Shown: positions 28,529 through 37,064 of the stretch, piece after piece
How the letters are laid out: every line of letters starts with the position of its first letter
How positions within the stretch are numbered: position 1 is the stretch's first letter
Assembly: GCF_004803755.1 (NCBI RefSeq)
Contig: NZ_CP032311.1
Span: 2,186,501-2,250,500, forward strand
Origin: Pseudomonas sp. DG56-2
GTDB lineage: Bacteria; Pseudomonadota; Gammaproteobacteria; Pseudomonadales; Pseudomonadaceae
DNA length: 64,000 nt
Reading direction: 5' to 3'
The notes under the pieces: generated by a model
The model's input: the letters and a program-made list of their open reading frames with translations, nothing else
The model's database searches: none
What the model was told of the DNA's origin: nothing
Position numbers and translations under genes: made by a program

Positions 28529-29490
28529 GGTATCTATTGGCGACGCTGGCCTTGCTGGCCAGTGCCCAGGCGCACGCCTTGTGTTCGGTGGTAGCCACCA
28601 GCCCTGCGGACTTTGGCACGGTCAACTCGACGTTGGTGCGTGATGCGGTTCAATCGGCATCGACCCTTAATGCAGGCTTGCAGTGCACCGGTTCGTTGCT
28701 GAGTCTGTTGGCGACTAACGACCATTTTTATGCCACGTTCACCCCGACTGCCGGCACCACTGGTCTGGTGGGGCCAACGGGTGATGTCATCAGGTACACC
28801 TTGTATGCCAATAACACCACCAACTACGCCATCACCCGTGGCCAGGCCTATGATTTTGCGCGCAATGGCATTATCGATGCCCTTGGCTTGCTCAACGGTA
28901 CGGTGCCCAAGAGCGTGCCGATCTATCTGAAGACCCAGGTCGGCAGCAATGTTGCGGCAGGCCTCTATCAGGAAACTTTCACGGTGGAGTGGAGCATCAA
29001 CTATTGCTATGGCATCGGTGCGCTCGGTGCCTGCCTTGGCCGGCAGACGTTCACACAGTCAACCAGCCTGACGGTCAAACTGACGGTAAGCAACGATTGC
29101 CAGATCACTACCCCTCCTGTGAGCTTCGGCAGTGCGCCGGTGATCAGCGGCTTTTCCGCAGTCAACCAGAGCGTCAATTTGTCCTGCACCAAGGGCAGCA
29201 GTTATACCGTGGGCCTGGGGGAAGGGCAGAACGCGGCAGGTGGGCGACGGCGGATGAAGTCCGCTGCCAGTAACTTTCTGGCCTACGATATTTTCAAGAG
29301 CGCCGGCTCTCAGCGGTGGGGCTCGCTTACCACGGCACGCCGGGTCAGTAGCGACGCCGACATCAACCCTGGGGCGGGCACCGGTACGGGCAGTCAGATT
29401 TTCAACTACAACGCGAGGATCTACCCCGACCAGAGCACGCCGCCTGTAGGCACTTACCTGGATAACGTGATCCTCGATGTGCAGTTCTGA
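28525..29490 (+). CDS. csuE: Csu-type pilus tip protein (CsuE-like, two SCPU domains)
   Basis: A 321 aa secreted protein with signal peptide RYLLATLALLASAQAHA and two SCPU domains (residues ~20-165 and ~185-320). It matches the two-domain tip adhesin CsuE whose exposed hydrophobic loops bind plastics and other surfaces. The start GTG 28525 overlaps the usher's TGA as GTGA; a GTG six bases earlier is also in frame. Cysteines CSVV, LQCTG, NDCQIT and LSCTKG fit two disulfide-bonded domains. It closes the pilus operon. Confidence 0.9.
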   Translation: MRYLLATLALLASAQAHALCSVVATSPADFGTVNSTLVRDAVQSASTLNAGLQCTGSLLSLLATNDHFYATFTPTAGTTGLVGPTGDVIRYTLYANNTTNYAITRGQAYDFARNGIIDALGLLNGTVPKSVPIYLKTQVGSNVAAGLYQETFTVEWSINYCYGIGALGACLGRQTFTQSTSLTVKLTVSNDCQITTPPVSFGSAPVISGFSAVNQSVNLSCTKGSSYTVGLGEGQNAAGGRRRMKSAASNFLAYDIFKSAGSQRWGSLTTARRVSSDADINPGAGTGTGSQIFNYNARIYPDQSTPPVGTYLDNVILDVQF

Positions 29491-29585
29491 GCATCGATCT
29501 GATCCGTATAAATCCCCAAAACCTGAATCTGTAACTCAGTACACCCCAGCGGCATAGTGGCGGCCTCCGTGATGAGGTCCGAACC

Positions 29586-31268
29586 ATGTATCAATATGAC
29601 GAGTATGACCGTGCGCTGGTGTTCGAGCGCGTGGTGCAGTTTCGCGACCAGGTGCAGCGTTTCATGGGTGGCGAACTGAGTGAAGAAGAGTTCCTGCCAC
29701 TGCGCCTGCAAAATGGCTTGTATATGCAAAAGCACGCCTACATGCTGCGTGTAGCCATTCCCTATGGCACCCTCGGCGCCCGCCAACTACGCACTTTGGC
29801 GCAGATTGCCCGCGACTACGATCGTGGCTACGGGCATTTCACCACCCGCCAGAACATTCAATTCAACTGGATCGAACTGGCTCAGGTACCTGACATTCTT
29901 CAGCGCCTGGCGGAAGTCGAAATGCATGCCATTCAGACCTCCGGCAACTGCGTGCGCAATATCACTACTGAGGCGTTCGCCGGTGTCGCTGCCGATGAAT
30001 TGCTCGACCCTCGACCGTTGGCCGAAATCCTGCGCCAGTGGTCAACCATCAATCCCGAATTTCTGTTCTTGCCGCGCAAGTTCAAGATCGCCATCTGTTC
30101 GGCCCATGAAGACCGAGCAGCAATCATGATGCATGACATCGGCCTGTACCTGTACCGCGATGGTCGAGGCCAGATGAGCTTGCGTGTCATGGTCGGAGGC
30201 GGCCTGGGACGCACGCCGATTCTTAGCCTGCAAATCCGCGAAGGGCTGCCGTGGCAGCACCTGTTGTCTTATGTCGAGGCGATTCTGCGTGTCTACAACC
30301 GGCACGGCCGCCGCGACAACAAGTACAAGGCGCGGATCAAGATCCTGGTCAAGGCCCTCGGCATCGAGGCGTTCGCCAAGGAAGTGGAAGAAGAATGGCA
30401 ACACATCAAGGAAGGCCCGGCGCAGCTCACTGAAGATGAGTACCAGCGGGTAGCTGCAGCCTTCGAGCCTCCGGCCTATGCAAGCGTGGCCGATGACGAC
30501 CTCAAGTACCAGACTCACCTGGCCCAGGACAGCGCCTTCGCGCGCTGGGTTTCCTGCTGCGTCAAACCGCACAAAGTGCCGGGTTACGCCAGTGTGGTGC
30601 TGTCGACCAAGCCCGGCGCAGCGTCACCGCCGGGTGACTTGACGGCGGCGCAGATGGACGCGGTGGCCGATTGGTCCGAACAGTTCGGTTTCGGTGAAAT
30701 CCGCATCGCTCACGAACAGAACCTGATTCTGCCAGACGTGCGCAAGCAAGACCTGCACGCACTCTGGCGGCTGGCCTGCGAGCGTGAACTGGGTACTGCC
30801 AACATCGGCATGCTCACCGACATCATTGCCTGCCCCGGCGGTGACTTCTGCGCCTTGGCCAACGCCAAGTCGATCCCCATCGCGCAGTCGATTCAGCGCT
30901 GCTTCGAAGACCTGGACTACCTGCATGATCTAGGCGAGCTGAGCTTGAATATCTCTGGCTGCATCAATGCTTGCGGCCATCACCATATTGGCAACATTGG
31001 CATTCTGGGTGTCGATAAGAACGGTAGCGAGTGGTACCAGGTGACGCTGGGTGGTGCTCAGGGCAAGAACAGCACTTTAGGCAAGGTCATTGGCCCCTCG
31101 TTCAGCGCCGAAGAAATTCCCCGGGTCATCGAGCAGATCATCGCCACTTACTGCGCTTATCGTGAGCTGGATGAACCCTTTGTCGACACCGTGCGTCGGG
31201 TGGGCCTGGAGCCGTTCAAGGAACGGGTCTACGCCAAGCGTGCAGAGGAATTGATATGCGTAATGTGA
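29586..31268 (+). CDS. cysI: Sulfite reductase, hemoprotein beta-component
   Basis: Siroheme and 4Fe-4S enzyme of 560 aa that reduces sulfite to sulfide for cysteine synthesis. The duplicated ferredoxin-like and catalytic halves are visible: GHFTTRQNIQFNWIEL and TSGNCVRNITTE bind siroheme, and the Fe-S cysteines lie in CPGGDFCALANAK and ISGCINACGHHHIGNIG. It overlaps the DUF934 gene by 13 bases, a pairing conserved in pseudomonads (compare the P. aeruginosa cysI locus). ATG 29586 gives the standard N-terminus MYQYDEYDR. Confidence 0.95.
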   Translation: MYQYDEYDRALVFERVVQFRDQVQRFMGGELSEEEFLPLRLQNGLYMQKHAYMLRVAIPYGTLGARQLRTLAQIARDYDRGYGHFTTRQNIQFNWIELAQVPDILQRLAEVEMHAIQTSGNCVRNITTEAFAGVAADELLDPRPLAEILRQWSTINPEFLFLPRKFKIAICSAHEDRAAIMMHDIGLYLYRDGRGQMSLRVMVGGGLGRTPILSLQIREGLPWQHLLSYVEAILRVYNRHGRRDNKYKARIKILVKALGIEAFAKEVEEEWQHIKEGPAQLTEDEYQRVAAAFEPPAYASVADDDLKYQTHLAQDSAFARWVSCCVKPHKVPGYASVVLSTKPGAASPPGDLTAAQMDAVADWSEQFGFGEIRIAHEQNLILPDVRKQDLHALWRLACERELGTANIGMLTDIIACPGGDFCALANAKSIPIAQSIQRCFEDLDYLHDLGELSLNISGCINACGHHHIGNIGILGVDKNGSEWYQVTLGGAQGKNSTLGKVIGPSFSAEEIPRVIEQIIATYCAYRELDEPFVDTVRRVGLEPFKERVYAKRAEELICVM

Positions 31269-31750
31269 TTGCCTTGCGCAATGGCGAGCCTCAGCTTCTG
31301 GCGGACGATGACTGGCAACTGCTGCGCAGCGGTGACCAAGCTTTGCCTGAGGGCAGACTGATTCTGCCGCTTGATGCCTGGGTGGCACGTCAGGCCTTGC
31401 AAGACACTGGACAGGTCGGGCTGTGGCTGGGGCCGGATGATGAAGTCGAGCCGCTGCGCCCCTGGTTGACGCAGTTGCCCCTGATCGCCGTCGATTTTCC
31501 CAGCTTTCGTGATGGCCGTGGCTACAGCCAGGCGTACCTGTTGCGCACACGCTTGGGCTGGACGGGGGAGCTGCGGGCTATTGGCGATGTGCTGCGCGAT
31601 CAACTGAGCCACATGCGCCAGTGTGGCTTCGACAGCTTCGCGGTTCGTGAAGACAAGTGTGCCGAGGACGCACTCAAGGGCCTGGCGGGGATGAGCGTGT
31701 TGTACGGTCGCTCGGTCATCGAGCCACGGCCATTGTTCAGGCGGCGCTAG
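31256..31750 (+). CDS. DUF934-family protein, sulfite reductase partner
   Basis: A 164 aa cytoplasmic protein of the DUF934 (CysX-like) family. It contains LPLIAVDFPSFRDGRGYSQAYLLRTRLGWTGELRAIGDVLRDQLSHMRQCGFDSF, split here from one continuous conserved core at residues ~78-130. Found almost only downstream of cysI, it is thought to assist sulfite reductase, perhaps as an electron-transfer partner in organisms lacking CysJ. It overlaps cysI by 13 bp and is translationally coupled to it. Confidence 0.88.
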   Translation: MRNVIALRNGEPQLLADDDWQLLRSGDQALPEGRLILPLDAWVARQALQDTGQVGLWLGPDDEVEPLRPWLTQLPLIAVDFPSFRDGRGYSQAYLLRTRLGWTGELRAIGDVLRDQLSHMRQCGFDSFAVREDKCAEDALKGLAGMSVLYGRSVIEPRPLFRRR

Positions 31751-31804
31751 GGCTTCGCTAGAACGTGTAGCGATTGGCTTGCTTGCTGGGTTGCGCTTCA
31801 TCGC

Positions 31805-31833
31805 AGGGGCCTCTCCTTGAGGAATAGGCCCCT
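31805..31833. terminator. Hairpin between DUF934 and pit genes
   Basis: AGGGGCCT (31805-31812) pairs with AGGCCCCT (31826-31833) across a 13-base loop, between two convergent genes. Followed only by TT, so a weak to moderate bidirectional terminator. Confidence 0.55.
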
Positions 31834-31841
31834 TGAAGACG

Positions 31842-33458
31842 TCAGAAGACGTGCCGCAGCAGCCAGTACAACCCACCTGCCAGCATGATCGAGGCTGGCA
31901 ACGTCAGTACCCAGGCCATCAGCAAGTTGAAAATGGTCTTCATCTGCAGGCCGGAGCCGTTCGCAACCATGGTGCCGGCCACCCCCGAAGACAGCACATG
32001 GGTCGTCGATACTGGCAGGCCATACATGTCGGCGGCGCCAATGGTGCACATTGCCACCAACTCTGCAGAAGCGCCCTGGGCGTACGTCAGGTGCGTATTG
32101 CCGATCTTTTCGCCGACCGTGACCACAATGCGGCGCCAGCCGACCATGGTTCCCAGCCCCAGAGCAATGGCCACGGCAATCTTGACCCACAGCGGTATGT
32201 AGCGCGTAGCGTCGTCAAGCTGGTGCTTGAACGACTGCACTTTGGCCTGGGTGTCGGCGTTGAACGTCACCAATTGGTGTTTACCGATCAAACGAATGGT
32301 TTCGCTGGTCAGGTACATGTCGTTGCGCACGTTGACCATGGCCTCGGCGGGCACCCGGTTCAACGAGCCATAGCCTGCGACTTCATCACCGATAGCGCCA
32401 CTCAGAGCGGCGAGGGCAGGTACCAGCTCCGGATTGGCTGCCGGTTGGCGAATGAATTCGGTTAGCACCTCTCTCGGGTCGGCACTCAACAATTGTGGGG
32501 CCTCACGTTGCAACGCATGCTGAGTGGCCTCGGCCACCGCGGCAAACTGCAAGGACTGCTCGGCTGGCATGGTCCGGTTCAGGGCGTAGGCCATGGGCAG
32601 GGTACCGACCAGAATCAGCATGATCAGGCCCATGCCTTTCTGCCCGTCATTGGAGCCATGGGCAAAAGACACCCCGGTGCAGGTCAGGATCAACAAGCCG
32701 CGAATCCACCAAGGCGGTGGCGTGTTGCCGACCGGGGCCTGGTACAGATCGCGGCGCTTTACCAGTTGGCGCAATGCCAGCAACAACAAAGCGGCGCAGA
32801 CAAAGCCCACCAGCGGGGATAGCAGCAATGAGTAGCCCACTTTGCTGGCCTGGCTCCAGTCTACGCCGCTGGTGCCGTCGCGGCCGTGCATCAATGCATT
32901 GGCGACACCGACACCGATGATCGAGCCGATCAGGGTATGCGAGGAGGAGGCGGGCAGGCCCAGCCACCAGGTGCCCAGGTTCCAGATAATCGCCGACAGC
33001 AGCAGGGCGAAGACCATGGCGAAGCCAGCCGAGGAGCCCACCTTGAGCATCAACTCGACCGGTAGCAGGGCGATAATGCCGAAGGCGACGGCACCGCTGG
33101 ATAGCAGTACGCCGAGAAAGTTGAAAAACCCCGACCATACCACTGCAACCGAGGCGGGTAGGGAATGGGTATAGATCACCGTGGCAACGGCATTGGCGGT
33201 ATCGTGAAAGCCGTTGACGAACTCAAAGCCCAGGGCGATCAGCAGCGCTACCCCCAAGAGCAGGAAGGGTGTCCAGGTGGTGACCACTGTACCGCTAGCA
33301 TCGATATCTTGAACCAGGCTCCAAGCGGTGTAGAGCAACCCCGCCAGCAGTAGCCCGATGAACAGGGTCAGGGTGCCGCGGCTGGGTTTGTGGTTCAGGC
33401 GCGGCTTTGCATCGGGCGCGGCTGGCGATGGACGGCTGGCCAGCGTTGGGGTAGTCAT
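31842..33458 (-). CDS. pit: Low-affinity inorganic phosphate transporter (Pit family)
   Basis: Inner-membrane transporter of 538 aa with about ten to twelve helices, moving metal-phosphate with protons. The duplicated PiT signatures are present: GFEFVNGFHDTANAVATVIYT near residues 77-97 and VSTTHVLSSGVAGTMVANGSG near 490-510, together with GLPASSSHTLIGSIIGVGVANAL. A long hydrophilic loop lies around residues 285-420, as in other Pseudomonas Pit proteins. It is divergent from the DUF488 gene across a 112-bp promoter region. Confidence 0.94.
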   Translation of the reverse strand: MTTPTLASRPSPAAPDAKPRLNHKPSRGTLTLFIGLLLAGLLYTAWSLVQDIDASGTVVTTWTPFLLLGVALLIALGFEFVNGFHDTANAVATVIYTHSLPASVAVVWSGFFNFLGVLLSSGAVAFGIIALLPVELMLKVGSSAGFAMVFALLLSAIIWNLGTWWLGLPASSSHTLIGSIIGVGVANALMHGRDGTSGVDWSQASKVGYSLLLSPLVGFVCAALLLLALRQLVKRRDLYQAPVGNTPPPWWIRGLLILTCTGVSFAHGSNDGQKGMGLIMLILVGTLPMAYALNRTMPAEQSLQFAAVAEATQHALQREAPQLLSADPREVLTEFIRQPAANPELVPALAALSGAIGDEVAGYGSLNRVPAEAMVNVRNDMYLTSETIRLIGKHQLVTFNADTQAKVQSFKHQLDDATRYIPLWVKIAVAIALGLGTMVGWRRIVVTVGEKIGNTHLTYAQGASAELVAMCTIGAADMYGLPVSTTHVLSSGVAGTMVANGSGLQMKTIFNLLMAWVLTLPASIMLAGGLYWLLRHVF

Positions 33459-33570
33459 AATGACTCCGTGTTGGTTTACCTCAGGCGGCCAGCATAGAAA
33501 AACTTTCTGAAATCGAGCTGACTACGATCAATGAAAGTTCTAGGCTGAGACAAAAACTGACGAGGTGCCG

Positions 33571-33969
33571 ATGATCCGCTGTAAACGAGTTTATGATCCG
33601 ATCGGGCCTGAAGACGGCCAGCGCGTGCTGGTAGACCGATTGTGGCCGCGCAACAAGCGCAAGGACCAGTTGCAGGCACTATGGCTGCCGGATGTTGCGC
33701 CCTCGACGGCATTGCGCCAGGCCTTTCATAAAGGAGAAGTGGATTTTGCCGGGTTCACTCAGCGTTACCGTCAGGAGCTGACGGCTCGGCCGGAGCATTG
33801 GTGGTCGTTGTTGGGTATGGCGGCCAAGGCTGACCTGACCTTGCTTTATGCTGGCAAGGATACTGAGCACAACAACGCACAGGTGTTGGCGCAATGGCTG
33901 GAGGAGGAGTTGGACCGACAGGGGCCTAGCAGTTCACCGGTTTGTTATGCCGGCGAAATCAAGCCTTGA
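33571..33969 (+). CDS. DUF488-family protein
   Basis: A 132 aa protein of the DUF488/YeaO family, with IRCKRVYDPIGPEDGQRVLVDRLWPRN at the start and LTLLYAGKDTEHNNAQVLAQWLEEEL near the end. YeaO-type proteins are widespread, small and uncharacterised. ATG 33571 follows GACGAGG at five bases. It overlaps, or nearly abuts, the GNAT gene downstream and may be co-transcribed with it. Confidence 0.87.
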   Translation: MIRCKRVYDPIGPEDGQRVLVDRLWPRNKRKDQLQALWLPDVAPSTALRQAFHKGEVDFAGFTQRYRQELTARPEHWWSLLGMAAKADLTLLYAGKDTEHNNAQVLAQWLEEELDRQGPSSSPVCYAGEIKP

Positions 33970-34439
33970 CCCTCGCCAATCGCCGCCACCTCTACCGACC
34001 CGGACCCATTCCATTGCAGCTTATCCCCGCCACCGACCAGCACTGCGCTTTTGCCCGCGATCTTACCCGCCGGGCCATGCTGCGTTACTACCGTGAATTC
34101 GATCTGCTCTGGATCGAAGAAGCGTTCGATCAGGCCTGGGGCTGGCGTGAACAATGGTTGATCATGGAAAACGACGAAGTGCTGGGCTTTTGCAGTCTCA
34201 GCCAGGATCGTCACGCGCTGTACATCCGTGAATTGCATTTGCTCGAGCAGGCGCGCGGACGGGGCATCGGGGGAGAGGTGCTGGAGCAGTTGGCCGGCTG
34301 GGCTGCAGATCGGCGCTTGGGGCAGTTACGCCTGACCGTGTTCAAAAGCAACCCGGCGCAGGCATTGTACCGGCGCCGGGGCTTTGAAGTGGTGGGTGAG
34401 GATGAATGCTTTTTGCGTATGCAGCGGGTTATCGGCTAG
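33942..34439 (+). CDS. GNAT-family N-acetyltransferase
   Basis: An acetyltransferase of up to 165 aa. The acetyl-CoA binding motif is in YIRELHLLEQARGRGIGGEVLEQLAGWA (RGRGIG is the pyrophosphate loop), and the C-terminal NPAQALYRRRGFEVVGEDECF completes the GNAT fold. The substrate is unknown. The start is uncertain: ATG 33942 overlaps DUF488 by 28 bases and has no clear ribosome site, while TTG 34014 fits the beginning of the domain. Its 3' end overlaps the convergent algG-like gene by 11 bp. Confidence 0.84.
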   Translation: MLCRRNQALTLANRRHLYRPGPIPLQLIPATDQHCAFARDLTRRAMLRYYREFDLLWIEEAFDQAWGWREQWLIMENDEVLGFCSLSQDRHALYIRELHLLEQARGRGIGGEVLEQLAGWAADRRLGQLRLTVFKSNPAQALYRRRGFEVVGEDECFLRMQRVIG

Positions 34440-35931
34440 CGCTCTGTACACACGACAACGCACCTGGTGCCGCCGCCTGTGCCACCCGATTGACACGGAC
34501 AATACAGCCCTGGCGCTGGGTGGCATCAAGCAAGGGCCCCTGAACGCTCAGCAGGTCGCCGATCAACAGGTTTTGCAACAGCGGTTTTCCTTCGAAGCGA
34601 TTATGGCCGAGCACCACCTGCTGCACACCCTCGATACGTACCACCGCCTTGCCTGCTGTGCCCAGGACATTGCCGCTGAGGGTCAGCGGCCCCGGCAGCG
34701 GCGCGGAGTTGCGCAAGCTGATGGCGTATTCAGGGGTATTGCCGATGCGATTGTTAACCATGATTGCACCGCTCACTTCGCTGGCGTCCACGGCGCTGCC
34801 CTGGCTGTTGCCGATCAGGTTGTCTTCGATCAACAGCGGGGCCTGTGTGGAAGGTGCCAGGCTACGCAGTTGCACGCCGTTGCCGCGGCTGTCACCGATC
34901 AGGTTGGCACTGAGCAGTAGCGCACCTTGCTGGTCGCTGACTTCAATGGCGGCCTTGCTGGCACCAAGTATCAGGTTGCGCTCGATGCGAGCCACCGATT
35001 GTCCGCGCACACGAATGCCGCTGTTGTTGTCGATACCGCGCAGTTGGTTGTTGACCACGCTGACTCGGCTGTCGCGTACGTCGATGGCGTACTGCTGGGA
35101 CTGTTCGAAGCGGCTGTCGACGATCTGCGCCTGGCTGTGTTGCAGTTCGACGGCGCTGGACAGCTCGTTGAACTGGCTGTTGCGCACGATCACCGTGGCC
35201 TGCGCGGTGTTCGCCGACTGTTGGCTGCTCAAGGCAGTGGTCAGGCCTCTGGACAAGTTGGCGTTGTAGCCCAGGCGCTCCAGCGTCGAGCCAATCACCT
35301 GGGTATGGCTGCCTGCCCAGGCCACGACGAACGGGCGCCAGGCACGGTCGGTGCTGCTGGGTTTGTCACCGGCAACGCTGGCTAGGCGTGACTGGTTCAG
35401 GCCCAACCAGCCTTGGTTGATCAGCGCGGTACCGGAGAAGCTGTACAAATACAGGCTCGTGCCTTCGAGCACCAGGCCGCCATCGCCCGCAATCATCAGC
35501 GGGTAGCTGAGCAGGTAACCGTCCTTGTAGCGTTTGATGATGTGCGGGTTGTTCAGGTCATCATGCAGTTGCGCGAGTGTAATGCTGCCGCCACGAACGA
35601 GCACCGCTTGTGGGTGGTGTGCCTGATAACCGGCCATGGCCCGAAACAATCCATTGTTGACGAACGGCTCGAACGGCCAGCTACCGGCCTGCGAGGAGAA
35701 CATCGGTTGCAGGCTGACACTGGCACGGCCGACCGGGCGCGGGCGCTCGGTAACCTGCACGTGCACCGCTTGGCTTACCTGTCGCTGCACCTGCTGCAAC
35801 TGTGCTTGATGCTCATTCTCGCTGACGACACTCAGCGCTTGCTGCAGCGGCAGGCTTTGGCTTGCGGCCTGCGCCGTGCCTGCGCAGAGCAGGACGGCAA
35901 GACAGCAAAGGGATAGAGGGCGCATGGCCAT
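34429..35931 (-). CDS. algG: AlgG-like right-handed beta-helix protein lacking the epimerase DPHD motif
   Basis: A periplasmic protein of 500 aa with signal peptide LCCLAVLLCAGTAQA and a parallel beta-helix (repeating N-x-L/I-x-G turns) from about residue 200 to 440. Family resemblance to mannuronan C5-epimerase AlgG is clear in the run PFVVAWAGSHTQVIGSTLERLGY. However, where P. aeruginosa AlgG has YGIDPHDRSHG with its catalytic histidine, this protein reads YAIDVRDSRV (residues 281-290), so the histidine is absent. It may be a structural scaffold protein or have altered chemistry. It is last in the operon and follows the lyase gene by 17 bp. Confidence 0.75.
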   Translation of the reverse strand: MAMRPLSLCCLAVLLCAGTAQAASQSLPLQQALSVVSENEHQAQLQQVQRQVSQAVHVQVTERPRPVGRASVSLQPMFSSQAGSWPFEPFVNNGLFRAMAGYQAHHPQAVLVRGGSITLAQLHDDLNNPHIIKRYKDGYLLSYPLMIAGDGGLVLEGTSLYLYSFSGTALINQGWLGLNQSRLASVAGDKPSSTDRAWRPFVVAWAGSHTQVIGSTLERLGYNANLSRGLTTALSSQQSANTAQATVIVRNSQFNELSSAVELQHSQAQIVDSRFEQSQQYAIDVRDSRVSVVNNQLRGIDNNSGIRVRGQSVARIERNLILGASKAAIEVSDQQGALLLSANLIGDSRGNGVQLRSLAPSTQAPLLIEDNLIGNSQGSAVDASEVSGAIMVNNRIGNTPEYAISLRNSAPLPGPLTLSGNVLGTAGKAVVRIEGVQQVVLGHNRFEGKPLLQNLLIGDLLSVQGPLLDATQRQGCIVRVNRVAQAAAPGALSCVQSASR

Positions 35932-35948
35932 GGCGATTCGTCCTTGGG

Positions 35949-37064
35949 TTACGGCAATTTGGGGTAGAGCGGCTTGAGCGGGCCGCCAATCTGGCTGTAG
36001 TTGTCGACGTCGCCGTCTTCGTTTTCGTACAGCTGGCGCGCCAGGCGATGATCCGGCGTGCGTGCCAGAAAGGGGATAAGCCAGGCCAGTTTATAAGGGG
36101 CCACCGAGGTCTGTGACTTGCCCTTGAGTTCAGGCAACTCGTCGGGGTCGAGGATGCTGCGCGCGGCAAAGTTGGCCAGCAGATCCAGGGTCTGTTGATC
36201 CTCGGCGCTCCAAGGCAAGTGATTGACCCGCGCCGATTCGGCGAGCAATACCAGAGGAACCAGTGCGTACTGACTGTAGGTGGCGGCCAGCTTGCCCCGA
36301 GCGACTTCCAGTGGCAGATAGGCATAACTGCCATCACTGGCTTTGACGGCTTGCTGCAAGCCACGGCGCAGGTTGCCGTCAGCCCACTGGATGAAGTCGT
36401 CGCGCTGAATCAACATGCCGGTTGCCGCCACGGCCCAGGCAGCCCAGTAATCATGGTTGTTGAACCAGGCGAAGCTGGAGGCGCGGCGTGGTTGGTATTC
36501 AGCAATGATGCGCTCGGCCAATTGGGCGAACCATTCGCGCTGTTGTGCCGACAGTTGTAACTTGCCGTCGCTGGCGGCCTGGGTCATCAGTAAGGTCGAG
36601 GCCATTGCCGCCACCGCCCATTTGCGCGCCGCCATGCCGGTGCTGCTGGCGTCCGGGTTGAGCAGGGCGCCGGCTTGTGCCCAGTGTTGCAGCCATTGGT
36701 CCTGGCAGGCCAGTGCCATATTGGCTTCCTGTGGCGTTTTCGCCCGCTGGAAGCGCTTGCTGGCATAGATAAGCCCACCAATGAACTGCTTGACCTGCTT
36801 GCCGATTTTTTCGCTGTCGGCGTCCGGGCTGCTGCGCAACGTGGACTTGGTCGCATCACGCTGGTCGTACTTGCTCTTCATCTGCAGGCTGCCGGTGTAC
36901 GGCGCCGGAGGCTCCTTGCTGCACTGTAGGGTACGGTAGTCGGCGATCATCGCCGACTGCGTGGTTGCCCGAGGCGGCCAGATCGAATTGGCTGCCAGGC
37001 TTTGACTCAGTTGCAGGCTGGCGCAAAGGCCCAGGGCCAGTACGCTCCAGGTCTTCACAGACAT
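35949..37064 (-). CDS. algL: AlgL-like periplasmic alginate lyase
   Basis: A 371 aa protein with signal peptide VLALGLCASLQLSQSLAA and the all-alpha barrel of polysaccharide lyase family 5. AlgL landmarks are present: PPAPYTGSL, the catalytic NNHDYWAAW (Asn203-His204) and a tyrosine pair in YSQYAL (Tyr263, Tyr266). The substrate-neutralising arginine expected before YHNYAL is replaced by a lysine-leucine arrangement. AlgL normally clears polymer trapped in the periplasm. Its ATG lies inside the last codons of algX (10-bp overlap). Confidence 0.83.
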   Translation of the reverse strand: MSVKTWSVLALGLCASLQLSQSLAANSIWPPRATTQSAMIADYRTLQCSKEPPAPYTGSLQMKSKYDQRDATKSTLRSSPDADSEKIGKQVKQFIGGLIYASKRFQRAKTPQEANMALACQDQWLQHWAQAGALLNPDASSTGMAARKWAVAAMASTLLMTQAASDGKLQLSAQQREWFAQLAERIIAEYQPRRASSFAWFNNHDYWAAWAVAATGMLIQRDDFIQWADGNLRRGLQQAVKASDGSYAYLPLEVARGKLAATYSQYALVPLVLLAESARVNHLPWSAEDQQTLDLLANFAARSILDPDELPELKGKSQTSVAPYKLAWLIPFLARTPDHRLARQLYENEDGDVDNYSQIGGPLKPLYPKLP

